A stretch of 64,000 nt of DNA, from positions 1 to 64,000 of the forward strand of contig DAIQNR010000022.1 of NCBI GenBank assembly GCA_036788295.1, given 5' to 3'. The notes beneath the pieces were generated by a model. The model searched no databases. It saw only the letters and a program-made list of their open reading frames with translations, and was not told the origin of the DNA. Position 1 is the first letter of the stretch; each line of letters opens with the position of its first letter. Positions 48,794 to 57,548 of the stretch are shown here, piece by piece. A program made the translations under genes and the position numbers. The DNA is from JAHQVK01 sp036788295 (GTDB lineage Bacteria > Myxococcota > Kuafuiibacteriia > Kuafuiibacteriales > Kuafuiibacteriaceae).

Positions 48794-51700
48794 TCAGCCT
48801 CCCGTAGCCCCTGCTTGTCGGGGCGCTCCCGGTCCGGCCGCCGGTGCGCCCCCCGGAGCGGACTCGGGCTTCGCCTCGCTCGGCGCATCGTCCAGCCCGG
48901 CCCGGTCGAAACCACCTCCAGCCCAGAGGCCAGGGCGCAACGCCGATTTGCCCGCTTTTTGGAGCGGGAACTCGGTCGGCGCATATTTGTTGAGCCCTTC
49001 GAGGATCCGGCGGGTCCACTGGTTGGCCACCGCGTTCTTTCTGGCCTCCTCGTGAGCGGTTCGGTACGCCTGCTCCGCCTTTCGGTCGAGCACCGACGCC
49101 TTCGTCTCGAGCTGGTTTCGGTACTCGTCGATGGCGTCCTGATCCCCAGCGAGCTCCTTGGGAGCCGGAGCAGCGAGCATCGCCTCCGAAAACCGCTCGT
49201 AGGAGTGCCCGATTCGATAGAAGGCGGCGAGCGACTGCTCGAGTCGCTTGTATTTGAGGACCGCCTTGAACGCGTCCTCGACCTCGCGCTGGGCCTTCGC
49301 CTTGCGCTGAAGAGCCGCGATCTGCTCGCGGCTTCTGCCCTCGATCTTGAGGTCGTCGTACCGGGCAAACTGGGCCTCGGCCTCGGCGAGCGAGCACCGG
49401 GCGGCAAAGCTGCCCGCTCGCCCGGTGACCGGGAGCCGGAGCGAGTCGAACGTGCCGACGCACGCCTTGTAGGCGTCGAGCGCGGCCCGGCTCCGGTTGC
49501 GCTCGGTCTCAGCGTCGCCGATGCGCATGTGCGCCTCGACCAGACGCTCCCGCTGCGAGCGGTCGGTTCGGTAGGCGCGCAGGAAGTCGTTCAAGGTCGC
49601 GACGACCTTCTCCCACGCCTCCATCTTGGCGAAGACCAGCGCGCTTCGGAAGAAGACCTCGCCGGCGTCGGGGCGGTTCTTGAACGTGGTGGCGTACCGC
49701 CGAAACGCCGCCGCGGCGTCGGCGTACCGCTGCATGTGCTCGAGGACCACCGCCTGGTTGTACATCGCGTCCGCCCGGTCCTCGGAGTTCGGGTACCGGG
49801 TCGCGAGCGCATCGTACGCGGCGACCGCCTCATCGAAGCTGAACCCCTTTTCGGCGTTCACCCCCACCCGAAACAGCGCCTTCGGCGCGAGGGCGGACTT
49901 TGGATAGTTGTCGAAGATGCGCTGGTAGGCCCGAGAAGCCGAGTCGAAGCGCTTGACCTTCTCGAAGGCCACCGCAGCGTTGAAAAGGGCCTTGTCCGCC
50001 ACTTCGCCCTTCGGATCCTGGTCCACGAGCCGGATGTAGGTCTCCGCCGCCTCCTCGAACCGCTGCTCATCGTTGAGCTGCTCGGCCATCTTGAACTCGG
50101 ACTTGTTGCGGACGTCGATGAGCGAGGCCAGCAAGTCGGACGACTTCGATCCTCCGAGCCCCTGGTTCTTCGTGGCCGCGGTGAGCCGCTCTGCCGAGTC
50201 CCGAACCTTGTCCCACTGCTCGGTCGCGAGGTAGCTCTCGATGATGAGGTTCGCCGAATACTCGGCCGCTTCCGTCGAAGGATAGCGTTCGATCACGCTC
50301 TCAAAGCGAGCCCGGGCCTGGTCGAACTGATCGTATTTGTAATACTCCGAGCCAGCCCGGTACGCGATGATCGGGGCCTGGTCGCTCTTCGGGAGCAGGT
50401 CGAGGTACCGGTCGGACGCCGACACCAGGGCCCCCACGGGGTCGGGGAGCGGCTCCGGCTGAACCGGACCTCTCCGCTCGCCTGCCTTCGTCACCTCCCG
50501 CTTAGGGACTTTCCCTTCCGCCTCGAGCTGCTCGAGGTGCTTCTCGAGCGACACGACGCAATAGAGGGCGGCCGGCGGCAGATGCTTGTCGTCCCTCGTG
50601 CTGTCCCGGACCGCGGCGTAGGTCTCGGCCGCCCGCAGGTACTCGCTCGAATAGAACAAGGTCTCCGCGAGGTAGAAGCTGAATTCGTAGGCGCGGTCCG
50701 AGTCGGGGAAGCGATCGAGGTAGGCCTCGTAGGCCGACGCCGCCGCGCGGTACTGTTCGACGGAGCGGGCGGTCGCCCCCTGCTGACGGAGCGCCTGCGC
50801 CTGCCGGTGGCGAAAGATCGCGGCGCTCTGAAGGGAGGTCTCGGTGAGCGAAGCGGCGTCGGCGAGCGCCTCCGGCTCGTCGCGGTTGGCCGTCGCCCAC
50901 TCCGAGCCGACCCCGAACCGCTCGACCAGCACCTCCCGAGCCCGGGTCGCGGCCTCGAAGTCTCTCAGCTGCTCGTGGGCCTTGACGATCTGGGACTGGG
51001 CTTTCGGGTTGCCGGGGGCGTTCGGGTAGCGCTCCACCGCGTAGGTGAGGGCCTCCACCGCCCGGCCGTACTGGGTCTGCTCGAACAGCACGTCACCGTA
51101 CCGAACCCACAACTCTTGGGTGAAGGGCTCACCCTCGATCGCCCCGAGCTTCTGCTTGGCCCGAGCCATCCCTCCCCAGGTCTCGTCGGCGAGCGAGATG
51201 GCGATGTATTGGATCGCTTCGCTTCGGAGCTCGGACCCGGTGACCCCGGTCGCCGCCTTCTGGCTGTCCGCGTATCGAACCAAGGCGACGAACGCGTCTA
51301 CGGCGTCGTCGAACTGGTTCATGCGGTAGTAGGTCCAAGCGATCTTGTAGAGCGCTTTGTCGTAGTAGGGGCTGTCGGGATAGTTGAGGACCCGCTGGTA
51401 CGCGGCGAGCGCGCGCTCGAGGGAGTCGGGGGCGCTCCGCTCGAAGTGGATCTCTCCGATCCGGGTCCAGACCTCGGGCAGAAACGATGAGCCGGGGTGG
51501 TTCTCGGTCAAGCCGACGTAGGCGTCGAGCGCCTTGTCGCCACGATCCATCTCGCCGTACGCATAGCCGAGCAGATACCGCGCGGCGTCGGCGAGCCGAT
51601 ACCCAGGAAAGCGCGCGAGCAGCTCCTCGTGAAGACCGATGGTCCGGTCGAACCGCGGCTCCGGCGTCGGGGGTTCAGACTGTCGCTCTCCCCGCTCGAA

Positions 51701-52294
51701 GGCGAGCAGCTCCTTCTCGTAGGCGCGGTTCTCCTGCAGGTAGTCGTCGCTCGCTTTCTCGAAATAGAGTTCGGCCAAGCGGAACATCGCGTCCGGGGTG
51801 TAGAGCGGCGCGTTCGGGTACTTGCGAATGAAGACCTCGAACCGCTCGATCGCGTCGGTGCGCCGCTCTCGCTCCTCGACCTCGAGCGCGTCGATTCGGC
51901 GCTCGTACTGCTCGGAGAGCTGGCCCCGCTGGCGGTCGTACTCGGTCCGGATCACCAATCGCTGATCCGCGGCGAACTCCTCCGCCCCCCGAAGAAAATA
52001 CTCGGCCTCGGCCACCAGCCGCCGCAGCTGCGCGTCCCGGCCTTCGGCCTCCACCTCGGCTGCGGTAGGAGGGGAAGGCGGCGCGTACTCTCGCTCCGAG
52101 ATCATCGACCCCGGACCGCTCGTGGGCGGCGGGGCCGCCTCCGCCCTCCGCGAAGCACGCCCGGAGTCGGCGGCGGTCGCGGTCGAGACCTCCTGCGCGA
52201 GCGACGCCGCGGACCAGAAGCCAACCCATAGGGCGGCCGCCCATCCGGCGGTCCTGCGCCATCCGTCCATCTCAACGCATCTGGGCGATCTCAT
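48794..52294 (-). CDS. gltD: Large exported TPR protein, GltD/AgmU-like, 1166 aa
   Basis: A signal peptide (GWAAALWVGFWSAASLAQE) leads to a roughly 1100-residue chain of TPR units from about residue 100 on: RIDALEVEERERRTDAIERFEVFIRKYPNAPLYTPDAMFRLAELYFEKA is the first clear stretch; PDSDRAYEFSFYLAETLFYS, PKSALAPKALFRVGV and PNSEDRADAMYNQAVVLEHM follow. It ends in a Pro/Ala/Gly tail. The size and TPR design fit AgmU/GltD of Myxococcus, a large periplasmic TPR protein of the gliding complex. ATG 52294 overlaps the stop of the preceding TPR gene (ATGA), with GAGG seven bases before; ATG 52270 is possible. Confidence 0.85.
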   Translation of the reverse strand: MRSPRCVEMDGWRRTAGWAAALWVGFWSAASLAQEVSTATAADSGRASRRAEAAPPPTSGPGSMISEREYAPPSPPTAAEVEAEGRDAQLRRLVAEAEYFLRGAEEFAADQRLVIRTEYDRQRGQLSEQYERRIDALEVEERERRTDAIERFEVFIRKYPNAPLYTPDAMFRLAELYFEKASDDYLQENRAYEKELLAFERGERQSEPPTPEPRFDRTIGLHEELLARFPGYRLADAARYLLGYAYGEMDRGDKALDAYVGLTENHPGSSFLPEVWTRIGEIHFERSAPDSLERALAAYQRVLNYPDSPYYDKALYKIAWTYYRMNQFDDAVDAFVALVRYADSQKAATGVTGSELRSEAIQYIAISLADETWGGMARAKQKLGAIEGEPFTQELWVRYGDVLFEQTQYGRAVEALTYAVERYPNAPGNPKAQSQIVKAHEQLRDFEAATRAREVLVERFGVGSEWATANRDEPEALADAASLTETSLQSAAIFRHRQAQALRQQGATARSVEQYRAAASAYEAYLDRFPDSDRAYEFSFYLAETLFYSSEYLRAAETYAAVRDSTRDDKHLPPAALYCVVSLEKHLEQLEAEGKVPKREVTKAGERRGPVQPEPLPDPVGALVSASDRYLDLLPKSDQAPIIAYRAGSEYYKYDQFDQARARFESVIERYPSTEAAEYSANLIIESYLATEQWDKVRDSAERLTAATKNQGLGGSKSSDLLASLIDVRNKSEFKMAEQLNDEQRFEEAAETYIRLVDQDPKGEVADKALFNAAVAFEKVKRFDSASRAYQRIFDNYPKSALAPKALFRVGVNAEKGFSFDEAVAAYDALATRYPNSEDRADAMYNQAVVLEHMQRYADAAAAFRRYATTFKNRPDAGEVFFRSALVFAKMEAWEKVVATLNDFLRAYRTDRSQRERLVEAHMRIGDAETERNRSRAALDAYKACVGTFDSLRLPVTGRAGSFAARCSLAEAEAQFARYDDLKIEGRSREQIAALQRKAKAQREVEDAFKAVLKYKRLEQSLAAFYRIGHSYERFSEAMLAAPAPKELAGDQDAIDEYRNQLETKASVLDRKAEQAYRTAHEEARKNAVANQWTRRILEGLNKYAPTEFPLQKAGKSALRPGLWAGGGFDRAGLDDAPSEAKPESAPGGAPAAGPGAPRQAGATGG

Positions 52295-54681
52295 GGCTCG
52301 TCCTCGAGGACCTCACGGAACTCCTCCTGAAGCTCGCCCGACCTGCGGTTGAGCTCCCGAACCAGCTCGGTGACCTGGTCGGTGTGGGACCGCTTCTTGG
52401 CCCAGGCGACGTCGAGAATGCCTACGTCGGCTTCGAGCACGACCTGGTCGAGCTCCCGGCCCACCGCGGCCACGGTCGCCTCGGCGACCGGACCGAGCAG
52501 CTCGCCCGACATCCGCCTCAGATCGCCGAGCTCCCGGGCGTCCCGGTCGAGGTCACGGAGCACGTCGAGCACCAGCTTTCGCTGCTCGTCCACCCGGGCG
52601 TCGACCATCCGCTCGAGCCGCACCTGCAGAGCGAACAGGTCCTGCTCCACCTTCCGGATCTCGCCCCGCTGCTGGTCGAGCCGGGCGAGGGCCGCCCGCT
52701 GCTCTCCCCCGAGCCTCGCGCGGGCTGGGCCGAGCAGCCCGGACAGGTCCGCGAGCGCCTCGCGCATCGACTGACGCAACCGCTCGGCCCGGGCCCAGCC
52801 CCCGTCCCCGCGCGACAGCAGCGATGCCCTCGAGACTTCCCGCTCCGCTGCCTCGAGCAGGCGCTCGAGCTCCGTGAGCTCGGCGGTCGCGCTCGCCATT
52901 CGCTGCTCGGTGGCGACGCTCGCGTCCGTGGACAGGTGGCCCTCCCGGCGAGCCCACAGCCGAACCGCGTTCACCTGGGACCGCAGACCCCGCACCGACG
53001 ACAGCATCCTGAAAACGCGGTGCGAGACCTTCTCGTAGTCGGCCTTCAGGGAGTCTCGGCTCTGCTCCACCTCGCTCGCGGTTCGCGGGAGCGCGCGGAT
53101 CTCGTCTTCGATGGCCTGAACGCGCCGCTCCGAGTCCTCCCACTGGGCGGCCGCCTCGGGCGCGATGAACGGGGCCGCGAGGCGCCGCTCGACCTCGATG
53201 AGCACGCGCTCGGCGTCGAGGAGCCGATTCTGCACGGACAATGCCCGTACGCGCGCCTCCCGGACGCCGGGGAACATCGAGAACCGCTGCTCGCTTCGAA
53301 GCGCGGTCTCGAGCGTCCCGAGCAGCTCCCGGGAGGTCGAGATGTCGCGCTCCGCCTCTTCGAGGTCCTTCCGCATCGACACCGCCCGGGCGACCCCGGG
53401 ATCGTCGAGGGCGAATCGGACCACCGCCGGCGGGAGCAGGCGGTCGTCGCCGAGGTCACCCGAATCCGACCGGATCAGCCGCTCGAAGAAGGCTCGAGAA
53501 TCCCCTCGGGCGGCGAGGAGGGCGGCCATCTCGTCCCGAGCGGCGCCGAACCGCTCTACGACGTCACCGAAGGTCTGGTAGGCGGTCTCGAGCGAGGCGA
53601 GCCGGATTTGCAGGTTGCCTTGCAGCACCCGAGCATCGGGGTAGACCCGGGCGTCGGCCTCGACGTCGGTGATGAGCTCCAGGGTGTCGAGCGCCCTCTG
53701 CAGGGCCGCCCGCTGGGCATCCTCGTCTTCGGCTCGCTCGGCCGCCTTCACGTGGACCCAAGCCACCTCGTAGAGGGTGTCGGGAAAGTAGGGGGAGTCC
53801 CGCGAGACGGCCTGGTAGGCGTCGAGCGCGGAGCTCACGTCCCCCCGTTCTTGATGAATCCGGCCCAAAGATAGGGACGCGAGCTCGCGCACCCGGCTCG
53901 CGTCGGGGTGGGACGAAGCGAGCTCGGTCGCCCTCGAGAACGCCGCCACCGCCTGGTCGAGTTGCCCCATCCGCACCAGCGTCACCCCCTCGTAGTAGGC
54001 GGCGGGGCCGGACACCGACTGCTTCGGGGGCACGGCCCGAAAACGATCAAGGGCAGCGGAGAGCAGGGTGACGTCGGTCGAGGCGGCCCGAAACAAGGCC
54101 TTTCCGTGGGCGTAGTCGACCCGGGGTCGATCCGTGACCGCGCCCTCCCGGCTGAGCCGCTCGATCGGCTCCCGGACGTCCGCAAACTCGCCGGTCCGGC
54201 TCGCGACCTCGAGCAGGCCGAGCACCGCTCGCGCGAGCGGCTCCCCGCGGGCGGTCCGGGTGAGCTGCCGAAAGTACCGCTGGGCCGAGGCCAGGTTTCC
54301 GGTCTCGAGCAAGCTCTCCGCGAGCAGCAGCAGGGCCTGCGGGTACTGGGGGTCCGTCGCCAGCTCGCTCCGTTCGGCCACGTCGAACAGCAGGATCGCC
54401 GCTCGAAACGGGTCACCGAGCAGCCGCTGGACTTCCGCCTCGCGGAGGCGCTGCTCGAGGCCGCTCGCTTCCCGCCGCAGCGGAGCCTCGTACCCCGAAG
54501 ACACCATCGACAGTTCCGCCCGCACCGCCCGGACCTCGAGGTCCACCTCGTCGAGCCGACGGTTGGCGGCGGAAGCGGAGAGCGGATCGGCGGCCGCCTC
54601 CGTGGGGCCTGCTGCCGCCACCAGGGCGATGAGCAGCGCCAGCACCGCGCTCCGTCTCGGGCAAGGGTAGCGACCCGTCAT
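52291..54681 (-). CDS. Exported TPR/coiled-coil protein of the glt-like operon, 796 aa
   Basis: A signal peptide (SAVLALLIALVAAAGPTEAAAD) is followed by TPR-like helices up to about residue 370 (LGDPFRAAILLFDVAERSELATDPQYPQALLLLAESLLETG, AAYYEGVTLVRMGQLDQAVAAFSRAT). From about 430 to the end there are long Arg/Glu-rich coiled coils (MRKDLEEAERDISTSRELLGTLETAL, LERMVDARVDEQRKLVLDVLRDLDRD). I know of no named family. It is coupled on both sides: the start overlaps the upstream stop and its stop overlaps the GltD-like start. It is probably a periplasmic scaffold working with the two other TPR proteins. Confidence 0.82.
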   Translation of the reverse strand: MTGRYPCPRRSAVLALLIALVAAAGPTEAAADPLSASAANRRLDEVDLEVRAVRAELSMVSSGYEAPLRREASGLEQRLREAEVQRLLGDPFRAAILLFDVAERSELATDPQYPQALLLLAESLLETGNLASAQRYFRQLTRTARGEPLARAVLGLLEVASRTGEFADVREPIERLSREGAVTDRPRVDYAHGKALFRAASTDVTLLSAALDRFRAVPPKQSVSGPAAYYEGVTLVRMGQLDQAVAAFSRATELASSHPDASRVRELASLSLGRIHQERGDVSSALDAYQAVSRDSPYFPDTLYEVAWVHVKAAERAEDEDAQRAALQRALDTLELITDVEADARVYPDARVLQGNLQIRLASLETAYQTFGDVVERFGAARDEMAALLAARGDSRAFFERLIRSDSGDLGDDRLLPPAVVRFALDDPGVARAVSMRKDLEEAERDISTSRELLGTLETALRSEQRFSMFPGVREARVRALSVQNRLLDAERVLIEVERRLAAPFIAPEAAAQWEDSERRVQAIEDEIRALPRTASEVEQSRDSLKADYEKVSHRVFRMLSSVRGLRSQVNAVRLWARREGHLSTDASVATEQRMASATAELTELERLLEAAEREVSRASLLSRGDGGWARAERLRQSMREALADLSGLLGPARARLGGEQRAALARLDQQRGEIRKVEQDLFALQVRLERMVDARVDEQRKLVLDVLRDLDRDARELGDLRRMSGELLGPVAEATVAAVGRELDQVVLEADVGILDVAWAKKRSHTDQVTELVRELNRRSGELQEEFREVLEDEP

Positions 54682-55388
54682 GGAGCGGCCTCGCCTCCAC
54701 CGACGACCTCGGGCTGACGGGGGTCGAGGTCCTGCTTCACGTTGGTTTCGAATCGGATCGCCGGCCGATCCTGGAGGTCGGTGGTCGCACCGCCCCGCTC
54801 GTAGGCGACCGCGCGGACCGTCGTGGTCTTTCCCTCTTCCGCGGTGAACGGGTAGCTGGCCGCCAGCCGAAACACGTAGTCCCGAAGGTAGGTGAAGATC
54901 CCGTACCCGTTTCCGCGAAACGTGAGCTGCACCGAGAGGCTGTGGCTCCCGGGCACGATGCTGCCCTGGTACAGCTCGATCTCCGTCTTTCCGTCGAGGG
55001 CGCCATCGTCGTTGTTGGCGCTCAGCAGCGGCTCCCCGTCGAGCGTGTACACCGCCCGCTCCAGGACGAACGAGGGCCCCATGTCGTTGCGGTGAACGAT
55101 TCGGGCCCGAGCCCCGGAGATGACCCCGCTCAGCACCGTCTCTCGGAGCAGGACGAGGCGCGCTTTGCTGCGGAAGACCCGCTCCTTCAGATCGTTGACC
55201 CGCTCTTCGAGCCCCCGCAGCGTCACCGTGGCCTCGGACTCGCTGCCGTTCGTCGGCGCCGCCCCGCTCGGGGCCTCGAGCGCCCCGCCGGGCGCCGACG
55301 CCTCCTGCGCGGACGCCGTCCCGCCCAGGGTCAAAACGGCGGCGATGAACGCCACCCTCGCCGCCAGAGTTCCGATCGCCCCAAACAT
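54678..55388 (-). CDS. Exported beta-rich protein, first gene of the glt-like operon, 236 aa
   Basis: ATG 55388 gives a clear signal peptide (VAFIAAVLTLGGTASAQE). A short low-complexity part is followed by a helix (LRGLEERVNDLKERVFRSKARLVLLRETVLSG) and a beta-rich domain (IELYQGSIVPGSHSLSVQLTFRGNGYGIFTYLRDYVFRLAASYPF, TTTVRAVAYERGG). Proteins of this type are found in front of gliding-type TPR genes in related bacteria, sometimes labelled dihydrolipoamide acetyltransferase by mistake; there is no lipoyl or acyltransferase motif here. The stop overlaps the next start by 4 bp. Periplasmic role unknown. Confidence 0.78.
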   Translation of the reverse strand: MFGAIGTLAARVAFIAAVLTLGGTASAQEASAPGGALEAPSGAAPTNGSESEATVTLRGLEERVNDLKERVFRSKARLVLLRETVLSGVISGARARIVHRNDMGPSFVLERAVYTLDGEPLLSANNDDGALDGKTEIELYQGSIVPGSHSLSVQLTFRGNGYGIFTYLRDYVFRLAASYPFTAEEGKTTTVRAVAYERGGATTDLQDRPAIRFETNVKQDLDPRQPEVVGGGEAAP

Positions 55389-55758
55389 GTCGCCGCGAAG
55401 GACGGTACCACCGTTGACCGTGGTGAGGGCAATTCCTCGGCGTTTTCGAGACCGCCGAGCGGGGGCTCCCCTGCCCGCACCGACGACCCTGAGCCTCGAA
55501 GCGCCGCGTAGGCGCCCAGAGGACGCCGCCTCGGCACGTCCGCGAGGAACATCTAGGCTCGGTTCCGGTCGCTGAGGCTCGGTCCCACGCTCGTCGCCGA
55601 GGTGCATGTCCGGGTCATCGCCCCACCCGAGCACCGGGTCAAGCCGCGAGACGAAGGCGGAGGGGTGTGGTTTCGGTCACGCAGGGTGCGCGCCCCGGTG
55701 AGCGCTCGCGGTGGGGCGCGGTTGGCCTCGCCTCCGCGGGCATGGGACGCTCCCCGAC
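55389..55758. other. Divergent intergenic region, no gene seen
   Basis: These 370 bases separate the glt-like operon (minus strand) from the HAL2-like gene (plus strand) and must hold both promoters. I see no convincing -35/-10 pair, RNA gene, or small frame with a ribosome-binding site. A repeated GAGGCTCGGTC/CTAGGCTCGGTTC motif occurs near 55555-55585. Confidence 0.6.
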
Positions 55759-56697
55759 ATGGCGAACCAATATCCGGCCGCGGTGGACGCCGCGAGGACG
55801 GCCGCGCGGCTCGTTCTCGCCCTTCAGGGGGACCGGTCGGTCCCGAGAATTCGAAAGCCGGATGGGTCGCCGGTGAGCGGGGCCGATCTCGCCGCGCAGG
55901 CGGTGGTCGGGCTTGGGCTCGAAGAGCGGTTCGTCGGCGAAGAAGGCCCGGAGGCGCTCGAGGACCCGGCGCTCATGACCTGGGTCCTCGCCGCCGTCCG
56001 CCGGGTTCGCCCGGGCACGACCGAGGCGGAGGTGAAGGCCGGGCTGTCCCTTGGGACAGCTGATCCAACCGATGGGTTCTGGACGCTCGATCCGATCGAC
56101 GGCACCAAAGGCTTCCTCCGCGGCGATCATTTCTGCCTCGCGCTCGCCCGAATCGAGGGCGAACACCCGGTGTTCGCCGCCCTCGCCTGCCCTCGGCTCG
56201 GGGCCACGTCCCTCGACGGCGCGGGGGTCCTCCTCGTAGCGGAGGCCGGCGCGGGGACCCTTCAGGGGCCGCTCGACCGCCCCGAGCTCCAACCGATCGC
56301 CCGGCCGCCCGTCCGAGACGGCGCCCCCATCCGCCTCGCCCGGTCGGTGGAGCGATCCCACCGGGCGGTGCACCCCTCCGACGACGCGCTCTTCGAGCGG
56401 GCCGGGCTGACCGCCGGGCCCCCGGTCCCGCTCGACGGGCAGGTGAAATACGCCGCCGTGGCCCGCGGCGACGCCGACGTGTTCTGGTGGCGGCCCCGAG
56501 AGGCGACGGACCGGGCCGCGATCTGGGACCACGCTGCCGGGGCGCTGGTCGCGCAGGAGGCCGGCTGCGTGGTGACCGACCTCGACGGCGCCGGCCTCGA
56601 CTTCTCCGCCGGAGCCTCGCTCGATCGAAACCGGGGGATCCTCGCCGCTCCTCCGGAGCTTCACGCTCGGCTCTCCGCCGCCATCTCGGCGACCTGA
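55759..56697 (+). CDS. HAL2-like 3'(2'),5'-bisphosphate nucleotidase (inositol monophosphatase superfamily), 312 aa
   Basis: The superfamily motifs are present: FVGEEGPEAL (first metal Glu), LDPIDGTKGFLRGDHFCLALARIEG (DPIDGT core, in the exact form of HAL2/SAL1), and IWDHAAGALVAQEAGCVVTDLDG (WDHAAG). The region between (GTADPTDGFWTLDPIDGT) and the VGLGLEERF start also match the HAL2 branch rather than bacterial CysQ. HAL2 removes the 3'-phosphate from PAP, a by-product of sulfation, preventing inhibition of RNases such as Orn-like enzymes. ATG 55759 (MANQYPAAVDAARTAARL) fits the family start. It is divergent from the glt-like operon and converges with the SctJ-like gene with 5 bp between. Confidence 0.88.
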   Translation: MANQYPAAVDAARTAARLVLALQGDRSVPRIRKPDGSPVSGADLAAQAVVGLGLEERFVGEEGPEALEDPALMTWVLAAVRRVRPGTTEAEVKAGLSLGTADPTDGFWTLDPIDGTKGFLRGDHFCLALARIEGEHPVFAALACPRLGATSLDGAGVLLVAEAGAGTLQGPLDRPELQPIARPPVRDGAPIRLARSVERSHRAVHPSDDALFERAGLTAGPPVPLDGQVKYAAVARGDADVFWWRPREATDRAAIWDHAAGALVAQEAGCVVTDLDGAGLDFSAGASLDRNRGILAAPPELHARLSAAISAT

Positions 56698-56702
56698 GGG
56701 CG

Positions 56703-57545
56703 CTACCGCCGGACCTGCTGGAACTGGGCGGTGAGCCGGGTGAGGTCGCGCCGGTAGCGCAAGGCCCGCAGCACCGCCACCACGGCGAGCCCGGCCATCA
56801 CCCCCGACATCATCACCGCGCCGATGATCCAATTGAGCAGCTTCTTGCGCTCGCCCGCGCACACCTCGATGCCGAGCACCCGCTCCTTCTCGGCGCAGCC
56901 CACCGCGGGATCGATGACCGGTGGGCGCGAGACGTCCGGCTCGGGACCGGCGTCCGCCCCGCCGGCAGCCATCAGCAGGACGTCGACCTCGGCCGCTCGG
57001 ATCTCCGGCAACTTCGCTTGCACATGGCGCTGGATCTCCTCCCGCGAGGCTGGGGGTGCCCCCGAGCCGTCGCGCATGTACACGAGGATCACCGAGGCCT
57101 TGGGCCTGGGACGCTCCACGGTCTCGTCCCGCAGCGGATCGTCTTCGGGGATGGACACCGCCGCCTCGACCGAGACCACCCGCGGGATCTGGCGGAGGGC
57201 GTTCACGATGTCCCCCTCCACTCCGACCACCCGCTTGGCCCGCTCCTGCTCCCCGGTGGGGATCATCCCGCCGCCCTCGAAGATCTCGCGGGTGCCCGCC
57301 CGCGGCCGTTCGGGCAGGTTGTGCCGCTCGAGCACCTCGAGCGCGGCCGAGAGCTCGGACCCGGGGACGCTGATGTTGAAGCGGAGGTCTCGGGAGGACT
57401 CGTCCTTCATCTTTCGAGCCTCGAGCCCGGAACGCTGCAGCAGCACCAGGATGCGGTTGGCCTGCCGCTCCTCCTGCTGGTGGGCGATGGTCTCCTGCGC
57501 GCAAGCGGACGCGAGGAGAAGCAGGATCGGGGTGAGCGAGCGCAT
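56703..57545 (-). CDS. SctJ/YscJ-type inner-membrane ring lipoprotein, 280 aa
   Basis: The lipobox LLLLASAC is at the N-terminus. QANRILVLLQRSGLEARK, VPGSELSAALEVLERHNLPERPR and VVGVEGDIVNALRQIPRVVSVEAAVSIPEDDPL match the two ring-building motifs of YscJ/PrgK/FliF-type proteins. A TM helix near the C-terminus (LLNWIIGAVMMSGVMAGLAVVAVL) is also as in SctJ. In type III secretion SctJ forms a 24-mer ring around the export gate. No other secretion genes are here. Instead it follows MlaD by 3 bp, with GGAGGG before ATG 57545, so it is co-transcribed with a lipid-transport operon. Confidence 0.85.
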   Translation of the reverse strand: MRSLTPILLLLASACAQETIAHQQEERQANRILVLLQRSGLEARKMKDESSRDLRFNISVPGSELSAALEVLERHNLPERPRAGTREIFEGGGMIPTGEQERAKRVVGVEGDIVNALRQIPRVVSVEAAVSIPEDDPLRDETVERPRPKASVILVYMRDGSGAPPASREEIQRHVQAKLPEIRAAEVDVLLMAAGGADAGPEPDVSRPPVIDPAVGCAEKERVLGIEVCAGERKKLLNWIIGAVMMSGVMAGLAVVAVLRALRYRRDLTRLTAQFQQVRR

Positions 57546-57548
57546 GGT

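Noticed and set aside
48815..51490. Open frame of 891 codons antisense to the GltD-like gene
   Set aside because: Shadow of a long TPR gene; composition is Arg/Val/Gly-rich and no start signal is present.
56703..57545. Part of a type III secretion island
   Set aside because: No SctV, SctN, SctC or needle genes lie within the window; the gene is tied to mlaEFD.
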